Below, piece after piece: positions 14,995 to 21,886 of a stretch of DNA of 36,764 nucleotides (positions are counted from its first letter, which is position 1; every line of letters begins with the position of its first letter). Location: the NCBI GenBank assembly GCA_035479375.1, contig DATIIT010000024.1:1-36764 (forward strand), read 5' to 3'. Made by a program: the position numbers and the translations under genes. The notes below the pieces were generated by a model. It worked only from the letters and a program-made list of their open reading frames with translations. It was not told the DNA's origin and did not search any database. The DNA is from PMNU01 sp035479375 (GTDB taxonomy: Bacteria > Patescibacteriota > Saccharimonadia > Saccharimonadales > UBA4665).

Positions 14995-15789
14995 TTAATT
15001 TCGTACAGCGCTGGTTGGCGTTTGGTAGGTGGCGTGTGCCATCATATCAGCTTCAGACAAGCCCATAATAGCCTTGCCGTTCGTGAGCGGGAACGCCGTT
15101 TCCACCCGCTTGTTTTCGGCATTGATAATTAACCGGACCGTCATCTCTGAGGCGCCATCGATAAGCGTCGCCTGCCCATCGGCAATAATTACCGGGCGGC
15201 CATGGTCGTCCACACTTGGGCGGCCGTTGGCGATGTCGGCACCCTCGTATGCCATGCGCACGGCCTGCATAACCGCGAGTGGGTCATACTCCTTGGGATA
15301 CATCGCATTATTCGTCGGGACAACGCCGCCGTCCGGGGAAAGCGCCATCTTTGGCCGGTCCCCAATAGCGACGCGCGCAATATACGGCTCGGCCGGGTGC
15401 TCGCGAAACTTTTTGCGGTGGGCGCTGTTACCGGACTCCATATGTCCACGGTCAACACGTGTGGCCGGGCGTTCTTCACCGTTTTCCCCGGTAACCGTAC
15501 CCCACAGCCGGCCGGACTCTTCGTGGTGGTAGCCGCCAGGGATCGCCACCGCGCCATCTCCGGTGTCCAGGTCGCCTGCTAATATATGGATGAGGCCATC
15601 CTCCCCTGTTTCTGGGTGGTAGTCAAATAGGTCGATCAAGCCGGACGACCGGGCATAGTCATAATCCACGCCCAGCAGGTCGCGCAAGCGGCCTTCGCGC
15701 ACCTCAATAGCTGCCGCAATTTCCGCTGAGGGTAACGCGGCCGGCTGCTGCTCAAGCACAGGGGCGATATTTGCGGCGAGGGTGTTCAT
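14995..15789 (-). CDS. EndoU-like nuclease domain protein
   Basis: A 264-residue protein whose residues about 65-240 resemble the bacterial EndoU RNase domain: HILAGD (68-73), GGYHHEESG (85-93) with paired His, PYIARVAI (135-142), Lys147, MYPKEYDPLAVMQAVRMAY (163-181), and TAFPL (231-235) near the end. EndoU enzymes cut RNA, and in bacteria often form the C-terminal toxin domain of polymorphic toxins. Here there is no signal peptide or delivery module, just a 60-residue N-terminal stretch. The match was made by eye and the catalytic set cannot be confirmed without an alignment. It has a strong promoter and an A-rich leader without ribosome site. Confidence 0.65.
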   Translation of the reverse strand: MNTLAANIAPVLEQQPAALPSAEIAAAIEVREGRLRDLLGVDYDYARSSGLIDLFDYHPETGEDGLIHILAGDLDTGDGAVAIPGGYHHEESGRLWGTVTGENGEERPATRVDRGHMESGNSAHRKKFREHPAEPYIARVAIGDRPKMALSPDGGVVPTNNAMYPKEYDPLAVMQAVRMAYEGADIANGRPSVDDHGRPVIIADGQATLIDGASEMTVRLIINAENKRVETAFPLTNGKAIMGLSEADMMAHATYQTPTSAVRN

Positions 15790-15827
15790 GTTTGTTTACA
15801 TTTGTGCGTGGCTATTCTACACACTTA

Positions 15828-15856
15828 TTATAAACATAAACGTGACTACATGTCAA
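15828..15856 (-). promoter_or_regulatory. Sigma-70-type promoter of the EndoU-like gene
   Basis: On the minus strand TTGACA (15851-15856), 17-18 bases, and TTATAA/TATAAT (15827-15833). The leader of about 35 bases ends AAACAAAC before the ATG, as in the promoter at 2294-2322. Confidence 0.75.
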
Positions 15857-15868
15857 TAAACACTTGCT

Positions 15869-17230
15869 CTATGCACGGTGGCGCCGGCGCACCGCCCGCC
15901 GCGCCACGACAATTTCGTCGTAGTCGCGCTTTACCACGCGGCGCGGGTCAGTGTCGTCTTGCTGGATATGGCGCAGCTCGGCCGCTTTTGGCCCGTTGCC
16001 CAAGATCGATTTCTCGTGCCCCTTGCCCAGCAGCACCACCACGTCGCCCTTGCGCGCCATGTCCACCGCCGTTTGCACGGCGTTTTCCCGGTCGTGCACC
16101 AAAAACAGGTCCTTGCCCTCTTGCTTGCCGCTCTGGCGGGCGCCGTAGGCGATCTCTTCCAGGATTTCCTGGCCGTCCATGTCGCGGTCGTCTTCTTCGG
16201 TCACGATAACCACGTCCGCGTCCCGGCCGGCCACCTGCCCTTGCATGGGACGCTTGGCTTCATCGCGCCGCCCAGCCGAGCCAAACACCACAATAATCCG
16301 CCCTTTGGCCAGCGGCCGCAGCTCCTTGAACAACTTTTCGAAACTTTCCGGGGTGTGCGCGTAGTCCACAATCACGGCAAAATCCTGGCCTTCGTCGATG
16401 CGCGTCATGCGCCCTTCCACAGCGTGCAAACTGGCAATGCCATGCTCAATTTGCGCCCGCGTGAGCCCCACGGCCCGCCCCACGCCCACGGCCGCAAGCG
16501 AGTTGTACACATTAAAACTCCCTGGCAAATGGCAGGTGATGCGGTACTCATCACCGCCAACCTTGGCCGTGTAGGTGCTGCCTTCCGGCGTCAACTTAAT
16601 ATCGTGCGCCCGCAGCCCGCCTTTCTTCACCCCATACAACACTGGGTTGGCCACCGCCGAGGCAAACAACTCCCCATTCGGGTCGTCAGCATTGGCGATA
16701 CCCACACGCAAGCCCTTCTTGTTGCGGCTGGTCTGCTCAAACAGCATCTTTTTGGCGGCGCGGTAGTTCTCAAACGTGCCGTGGTAGTCCAGGTGCTCGT
16801 GCCCCAGGTTGGTCAACACTGCCACCGAGTACGGTATCGCCCACACCCGGTGCTGCGCCAGCGCGTGGCTGGTAGTCTCCAGCACCAGCCACTCCACGTG
16901 GTTGGCCTTCATCTTTTGGATTTTGGCAATCAGCGACCCCACGCTCAGCGTCGTCAGCCGCGACGGGTTGGGCTGCGCCCCCTTCCCGTCCCCGTAATCC
17001 ACGGAAATCGTGGTCATCATGCCCACTTTGTAGCCGGCGTCGCGCAGCATGGCGGTGATGAGCGTACATGTGCTCGTCTTGCCGTCCGTGCCGGTCACGC
17101 CAATAACCTTCATATCCTTGGCCGGGAACCCGGCTTTGGCCTGCCGCAGCATGGCCTCGCCCAAGTGCCCCATGGGCTCAATCTTACGAAAAACGTTGCG
17201 GGGAATGATCTTTTTTATGAGTGTACGCAT
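15869..17230 (-). CDS. murE: MurE-family UDP-N-acetylmuramyl tripeptide ligase
   Basis: A 453-residue ATP-dependent ligase that adds the third residue to the peptidoglycan stem. The P-loop is GTDGKTST (47-54). The central domain has TNLGHEHLDYHGTFENYRAA (including the carbamylated-Lys region further on), and the C-terminal domain has VDYAHTPESFEKL and GKGHEK. The usual N-terminal UDP-sugar-binding domain is shortened to about 40 residues, so substrate recognition may differ. The third-residue motif is DDRDMDG rather than the DNPR typical of diaminopimelate enzymes, so the amino acid added is uncertain. A TATACT box (complement of 17237-17242) ends 6 bases before the ATG, predicting a leaderless message. 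Confidence 0.88.
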   Translation of the reverse strand: MRTLIKKIIPRNVFRKIEPMGHLGEAMLRQAKAGFPAKDMKVIGVTGTDGKTSTCTLITAMLRDAGYKVGMMTTISVDYGDGKGAQPNPSRLTTLSVGSLIAKIQKMKANHVEWLVLETTSHALAQHRVWAIPYSVAVLTNLGHEHLDYHGTFENYRAAKKMLFEQTSRNKKGLRVGIANADDPNGELFASAVANPVLYGVKKGGLRAHDIKLTPEGSTYTAKVGGDEYRITCHLPGSFNVYNSLAAVGVGRAVGLTRAQIEHGIASLHAVEGRMTRIDEGQDFAVIVDYAHTPESFEKLFKELRPLAKGRIIVVFGSAGRRDEAKRPMQGQVAGRDADVVIVTEEDDRDMDGQEILEEIAYGARQSGKQEGKDLFLVHDRENAVQTAVDMARKGDVVVLLGKGHEKSILGNGPKAAELRHIQQDDTDPRRVVKRDYDEIVVARRAVRRRHRA

Positions 17231-17261
17231 GCCCCGAGTATAATCCGTTCCCTGTTTCTAC

Positions 17262-17282
17262 GCTAGCCCGGCCGGGGCTAGC
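17262..17282 (-). terminator. Palindromic hairpin at the end of the 782-residue gene
   Basis: GCTAGCCC and GGGCTAGC form an 8-bp stem with a 5-base GGCCG loop that includes the TAG stop. No T-tract follows, so termination is possible but unproven. It lies just upstream of the murE promoter. Confidence 0.45.
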
Positions 17283-19626
17283 CCAGGAGCTGCTTCATTT
17301 GGTCGTCGGTGAGGAGTGTAATCGAGTGTTCGTCGCCGAGCTTCTGGTTCCAGCCAATCTTGTTCGCCTTCAAGGTGGCGTCAATCAAACGGTTGGCGTG
17401 GCTGCGGTCGCCCACGTTCAGGCCGTGGCGTTGGGCAGCCTCCAAGATGCGGTAGCCGGCGCTGCCCTCAGGGTAGCCCTGGATCTTGTTGTGGGCGTTA
17501 AACTTACCCACTTTGACCACTTCATGGCCGTTGCTGGAGGCGCCAGGAGCGGTGTTGGGGTGGGCCGGCCCGGTGTTGGTGTGCGTGTCGTTCGGGTTCA
17601 TGCTGTTGCTACCAGCCGTCTCTGTAGCTGCGGCATGGTGGCCGTTACCATTCGGAAGGTGGTCTGTAGGGTTAATGTTCTGGTGCGCCCCACCGCCAGT
17701 AGGCAAGTGGTCGGCCGGGTTGAACTGGTTGCTGCCGCCTGTAGGGAGGTGGTCAAACGCTTGGTTCGGCAGCTGCCGGCCAAAGCCGCCGGGCAGTTCT
17801 GCGCCATGGTGTTGTTGCAAGTAGGCGGCCACAGCTGCGGTACCCGCCAGGGCGACAGTGGCCAGCACCGAGCCGACGCGGTAGTTGCGCTCGCCGGGAT
17901 CCATAGAGCGGAAGGCCTCAACACGCTCGCGGGCGTAGGCCTGCGCGGTTGCCACAGCCCCGGTTGCGGTGTTATATAGCAGCGAAGAAAGCCGCAGAGT
18001 GGCGTCGCCCCATTCAACATTGCGCAAGCGGTTCCCTGCGGCCTGGGTGGCTAGCACCGCTGAGCCAATCATCATAGCGCCGCGTACTTTCAGGGCGTCC
18101 AGGTTCAGGTTTTCGGCAAGCCTTCGCTTGGCCAAGATTGCAGTGCCTTGCACGTTGCCGATGGCGCGGCCCAGTGACATAGCACCACGCATGGCAGCAG
18201 CGCCAGCATGGCGGCGGATGCGGTCACGCAGCGATTCCTTCTGCAGCGCCTCACGCGTCTGTTGGACAAGTTCGTTGGCTTGCTTGCCCCACTTCTTAGT
18301 GCCCTTGCGTACGCGCTCTGCACCACGGCTGGCCGCCATCTGGGCGCCCACCAAGTGGTCTTTGCGCACCTGCTTGGAGCGGAGCGAGCGCAGGCGGCTC
18401 AAGCTAGAGCGCACGATGAGGTTCTGTTGAAGCGTCAGGTCGTTGGGGTCAGCTACGTCGGGGTACAGCTCGGCGGCTAGGTCTTCATAGGTTGCCTCAG
18501 CAATGCCGTCCCGGAAGTCGCCAGGGATGCCGGCTTCGCGGCCACGGACAAGCTCCAGCTTGTTTGCCAGGCTACTCACGACCACGTCTTCTGCTGGGGT
18601 CAAAGCCTCTTCCAGGCGGCGGTGTTCGTTGGACGCGCCCTGGCGGCGTGTGGTGTCGCCATACACGCCGTTGCCGCCGCGTACCCGGTTGGGGTACAGC
18701 ACGCGGGCGATGTCGGCAGCAGTGCGGATGTCCTTGTTGTTCAAGAGGTAGCTAAAGATTTCGGCCTCGCTCATGCGCCTCGCGGTCTCTGGGGTGAGCA
18801 CGCCCTCTGCAGACGTGGCGTAGCCGCCAGGAGTCTCCACATGGACGCGGGTGCTCACCGCGCGGCCGCGGGCGTTGGTGCCGCGGTGCAGCTCATCGGG
18901 GCGGACGAGCCGCTCGTTTTCGCCGGGGAACGCCTCCGGCTCAACGACAGTGACGGTTTTGCGCGCCGTTACAGGCTCCACCGGAAGCGCCTGGCTCAGG
19001 TAATTGTCGCTCGCCGCCTCAAGGCGACGGATAACCCGCGGCTTGCGGTGCAGCTCATTGCGGGCGTCGGCGTCAAGCCGGAGCAGGCGTTTCAATGTAT
19101 TGGCGTCAATTTCGCCGTGCACTGAGTGGCGCATGGCAAGCTGGCGGGCAGTCTCCAGGACGGGGATATGGGCATCAGGGATAGGGGTGCCGGGGCGGGC
19201 CTTGGACAAGATGTCACGTGCCGTGCGCAGCACATCGCTTTGCGCCGGGCCAAGCACCCAGCCGTCTGGGCGGGCGGCGGCCATCAGGTCTTCCACCATG
19301 TTTGTGTCCAGGCGGTTGCCTTCGCGGTCGAAGTAGGTGCCGCGGCCGGGGATTGGGTCGGCCGGGTCGTCTGCCCTGCTGTGGCGGAGGGTTTCGGTGA
19401 ATTGTTGGGCGTAGGCGCGGGCCTCGGCGTCTGGTACACCGTTGAGGCCGTCAGGGTTGTTAATCAGGTCTTGGAGCATTGCCCCTTGGTCTGCAGCCGT
19501 CTCAATCCGCCGGACGAGGTTGGGGTCGATACCATGGGGGCCAGCCGGGGATACGGGCGCATTATCCGGGAAACGGCGGACTGTTGGGTCGAGGGTTGGA
19601 GTTGTGGCTGGGGCGGATTCGGCCAT
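17278..19626 (-). CDS. Large membrane-anchored orphan with duplicated helical domain
   Basis: A 782-residue protein with no recognised family. Residues 1-270 are soluble, residues about 280-420 hold two similar segments (TAADIARVLYPN and TYEDLAAELYPD, each followed by an Arg/Leu-rich helix) that resemble duplicated winged-helix-like domains. Residues about 420-580 are basic and helical, 584-603 form one membrane helix, 625-664 contain three DHLP repeats spaced 14 and 16 residues apart, and about 700-782 are a small C-terminal domain. The topology suggests a cytoplasmic DNA- or RNA-interacting part and an outside C-terminal part. It has a strong promoter. Confidence 0.75.
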   Translation of the reverse strand: MAESAPATTPTLDPTVRRFPDNAPVSPAGPHGIDPNLVRRIETAADQGAMLQDLINNPDGLNGVPDAEARAYAQQFTETLRHSRADDPADPIPGRGTYFDREGNRLDTNMVEDLMAAARPDGWVLGPAQSDVLRTARDILSKARPGTPIPDAHIPVLETARQLAMRHSVHGEIDANTLKRLLRLDADARNELHRKPRVIRRLEAASDNYLSQALPVEPVTARKTVTVVEPEAFPGENERLVRPDELHRGTNARGRAVSTRVHVETPGGYATSAEGVLTPETARRMSEAEIFSYLLNNKDIRTAADIARVLYPNRVRGGNGVYGDTTRRQGASNEHRRLEEALTPAEDVVVSSLANKLELVRGREAGIPGDFRDGIAEATYEDLAAELYPDVADPNDLTLQQNLIVRSSLSRLRSLRSKQVRKDHLVGAQMAASRGAERVRKGTKKWGKQANELVQQTREALQKESLRDRIRRHAGAAAMRGAMSLGRAIGNVQGTAILAKRRLAENLNLDALKVRGAMMIGSAVLATQAAGNRLRNVEWGDATLRLSSLLYNTATGAVATAQAYARERVEAFRSMDPGERNYRVGSVLATVALAGTAAVAAYLQQHHGAELPGGFGRQLPNQAFDHLPTGGSNQFNPADHLPTGGGAHQNINPTDHLPNGNGHHAAATETAGSNSMNPNDTHTNTGPAHPNTAPGASSNGHEVVKVGKFNAHNKIQGYPEGSAGYRILEAAQRHGLNVGDRSHANRLIDATLKANKIGWNQKLGDEHSITLLTDDQMKQLLG
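17635..17754 (-). repeat. Three DHLP(T/N)GG protein repeats
   Basis: Within the 782-residue protein, residues 625-664 contain DHLPTGGSNQFNPA, DHLPTGGGAHQNINPT and DHLPNGNGHH. The DNA is repetitive but not identical. They form a flexible linker just after the membrane helix. Confidence 0.75.
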
Positions 19627-19667
19627 AATGGTAGCTTCTTATCTTTTTGTTTGTTTTAACTACACAT

Positions 19668-19696
19668 ATATAAGCACATACGTAATAATAAGTCAA
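19668..19696 (-). promoter_or_regulatory. Sigma-70-type promoter of the 782-residue gene
   Basis: On the minus strand TTGACT (19691-19696), exactly 17 bases, TTATAT (19668-19673). The leader of about 40 bases is A-rich with an AAACAAAC element. The same architecture occurs at 2294-2322 and 15828-15856. Confidence 0.75.
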
Positions 19697-19763
19697 TCAT
19701 AAGCACATAGTTTAGCTATTTTTACCACACAATGTCTTCCTATCTTATGCTATATTACAAATA

Positions 19764-20825
19764 ATGCTAGTTTTGGGTATTGAATCGAGTTGCGACGAGA
19801 CGGCTGCCGCCGTGGTAAAAGACGGCAAGCAGCTGCTGAGTAATGTGGTGGCCAGCAGCATGGACATCCAGGCGCAGTACGGCGGCGTGGTGCCGGAAAT
19901 TGCCGCGCGTAGCCACATGGAGGCGGTAATGCCAGTTATCCAGAAGGCGCTAGACGACGCTGGCTGCACCTGGGACGACATCGCCGCCATTGCGGTCACG
20001 TATGGCGCTGGGCTTAACGGCAGCCTGCTCATTGGCGTCATGGCGGCACGCACGCTGGCGATTGTGAAGAACAAGCCACTGTACGCCATCAACCACGTGG
20101 AGGCACATATTTACGCCAATTTCCTGACGGAGACTGGTTTAACTGACTACGCTATGCGCTCGGCGGCGCCGGAGTTCCCCATGCTGGGGCTGATCGTGTC
20201 TGGCGGCCACAGCCAGCTGGTGGTGTGGCACGGCCACTTTGACTACAAGCTGCTGGGACAGACGCAGGACGATGCCGTAGGAGAGGCCTTCGACAAAGTC
20301 GCAAAAATTATTGGGCTGCCCTACCCTGGCGGCATTAGCGTGTCGGTGCGGGCGCGGGACGGCGACCCGCTGCGCTACGAGCTGCCGAAGGCGCGCATGG
20401 AGCACAAGTATGACTTTAGTTTTTCCGGGCTCAAGACCGCTGTTTTGCGTACGGCGCAGAGTGCCGTCGGCAAGGATTTTTCCCTGCCCTCTATCGAGCT
20501 CCCTTCCCTGTTAAGTGACAAGCAAAAAGACGACATCGCCGCCAGTTTTGAGCGCGTGGCCTACGAGACGCTGGTGGATAAAACGGTGCTCGCCTTTGAG
20601 GAGTTCGCCCCAAAGAGCTTTGTGGTGGGCGGCGGCGTGGCGGCAAACGCCGAGCTGCGGCGGCAGCTGGCGGAGCGGCTCCCCTTGCCTATCGAGTATC
20701 CGGACCGCAAACTGTGCGGCGACAACGGGGCGATGGTTGCTACGCTCGGTTGCTACCATGCACTGCTCGGGCAGCCCACGGCCGACCCGTATACGCTGGA
20801 GACGGCGCCCAACTTGTCTATGTAG
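19764..20825 (+). CDS. tsaD: tRNA threonylcarbamoyladenosine transferase TsaD
   Basis: A 353-residue enzyme that transfers the threonylcarbamoyl group to A37 of tRNAs decoding ANN codons, working with TsaB/TsaE/TsaC. The ASKHA fold is marked by GIESSCDET (5-13), the metal-binding INHVEAHIYA with His111 and His115, VSGGHSQLV, and GGGVAANAELR near the end. Length fits. The extended -10 box TGC TATATT (hexamer 19751-19756) ends 7 bases before the ATG, predicting a leaderless message. Its stop is immediately followed by the stop of the convergent orphan. Confidence 0.97.
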   Translation: MLVLGIESSCDETAAAVVKDGKQLLSNVVASSMDIQAQYGGVVPEIAARSHMEAVMPVIQKALDDAGCTWDDIAAIAVTYGAGLNGSLLIGVMAARTLAIVKNKPLYAINHVEAHIYANFLTETGLTDYAMRSAAPEFPMLGLIVSGGHSQLVVWHGHFDYKLLGQTQDDAVGEAFDKVAKIIGLPYPGGISVSVRARDGDPLRYELPKARMEHKYDFSFSGLKTAVLRTAQSAVGKDFSLPSIELPSLLSDKQKDDIAASFERVAYETLVDKTVLAFEEFAPKSFVVGGGVAANAELRRQLAERLPLPIEYPDRKLCGDNGAMVATLGCYHALLGQPTADPYTLETAPNLSM

Positions 20826-21572
20826 CTAGTTTGGCCGCGTGGGGAGCGGATATACACCTAGCTTGCGCATGCGCAGCGGCTGGCGCAGATGTGCCGGTAA
20901 CTCTTCCCCGTTGACTTGCAGTTTAGGCAAATCGACATAGAGGACGAGGCCGCTGGCGCGGACGTCGCCATCAGTATAGTTGCCGGCCTGGAGTGCGCGC
21001 ATCACGGTTGCTTCACCGCCGTTAACACCGCTTGCGTACGCCCGCACGCCAGCGAAGATCCCTCTGACGCTGAATCGCGGGCGGGCGGTCAGCGCGTTTG
21101 CCACGCGAACCCAGTCACTGGAGCCTCCGCCGTTGGTGCGCCAATCGCGGATTGGGTTCCGCACCCCTACACCCCACAGCTCAATTTGTACGCCTTCCCT
21201 GTTGCGGTCGGCCTTGTGGTCGAAGACCGCTTCCGGTCTGTTCGCAAGCGTGAGTTGGTGGGTCGACCCGCTGGCAAATTGAAGGCTCTCAGGGGGCACG
21301 AGCTGCGGCTCCGTGCGCGACCGGGCGTACCATGCCGGGGATGCGCCTCCGTAGGCGTCATATAAGCCGCCCTTGCTCGCGCGGTAGCCAACGACTTCTA
21401 CGGTGCCAGGCGTGTCTCGGGTAGTGGCCAAGAAGCCGAGCGCCTCAACATACACGAGTTGTTCGGGATTGACACCGGGCTCAAAAGTGACCCCCGCAGT
21501 AAGACGTCCGCCCATGTATGCGGCAAATTCGACGGTTCCCTGTGGCGGAATCGCGGCCGGCCTGATGCTCAT
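20826..21572 (-). CDS. Orphan protein convergent to tsaD
   Basis: A 248-residue soluble protein with mixed alpha/beta composition that I do not recognise. Recognisable stretches are FLATTRDTPGTVEVVGYRA (about 48-66) and VLYVDLPKLQVNG. No signal peptide or membrane helix. A TATAAT box (complement of 21580-21585) lies 7 bases before the ATG, so the mRNA should be leaderless. It ends directly against the tsaD stop. Confidence 0.72.
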   Translation of the reverse strand: MSIRPAAIPPQGTVEFAAYMGGRLTAGVTFEPGVNPEQLVYVEALGFLATTRDTPGTVEVVGYRASKGGLYDAYGGASPAWYARSRTEPQLVPPESLQFASGSTHQLTLANRPEAVFDHKADRNREGVQIELWGVGVRNPIRDWRTNGGGSSDWVRVANALTARPRFSVRGIFAGVRAYASGVNGGEATVMRALQAGNYTDGDVRASGLVLYVDLPKLQVNGEELPAHLRQPLRMRKLGVYPLPTRPN

Positions 21573-21819
21573 GAGTTATATTATATCACTTTTATGCTTA
21601 AAAATCTATATTGTACTGGTGGGCAACTTCGGCTACCCTGCTACGGCAAAAACAAAAACAGCAAACAAAAAACGATACGAGCAAGCGCATTCTGGCCTCT
21701 GCCGCGCTCAGGAACTTTAGGATCCCGCGTTTTGGGTTCTATTGAGGTGGGCTTTCACACGAAAAGTCCTGTTTGCATTGGGCGCGCTTCACGGGAAATT
21801 GAACGCACCCGCTACAGAG
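21573..21819. other. Intergenic stretch upstream of valS
   Basis: About 250 bases before the valS promoter contain no convincing gene. It holds an A-rich tract of CAAA units (about 21641-21680) and GC-rich inverted segments, such as the CGGG/CCCG pair between 21792 and 21811. A plus-strand frame from 21597 to 21836 (79 codons) has an unnatural composition and is not supported. It could hold an unrecognised RNA or decayed sequence. No T-box, tmRNA or RNase P signature was found. Confidence 0.5.
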
Positions 21820-21849
21820 GTGACAAAACCCCTTAAAAAATGCTATGAT
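21820..21849 (+). promoter_or_regulatory. valS promoter
   Basis: GTGACA (21820-21825), 18 bases, and TATGAT (21844-21849) with an extended TGC in front. The leader is only about 30 bases with ribosome site AAAGGGA, so there is no room for a T-box. Confidence 0.7.
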
Positions 21850-21886
21850 TGTATCTGTTACAACTAATTTCTAAAAGGGAACGACT

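Noticed and set aside
15878..17266. 462-codon plus-strand open frame
   Set aside because: It is antisense to murE, rich in His, Arg and Gln as expected for a shadow frame in GC-rich DNA, and has no ribosome site or family motif.
21573..21886. T-box riboswitch, tmRNA or RNase P RNA upstream of valS
   Set aside because: No TGGNACCGCG T-box sequence, no tmRNA acceptor or T-loop end and no RNase P core motifs were found. The valS promoter at 21820-21849 leaves a leader of only about 30 bases.
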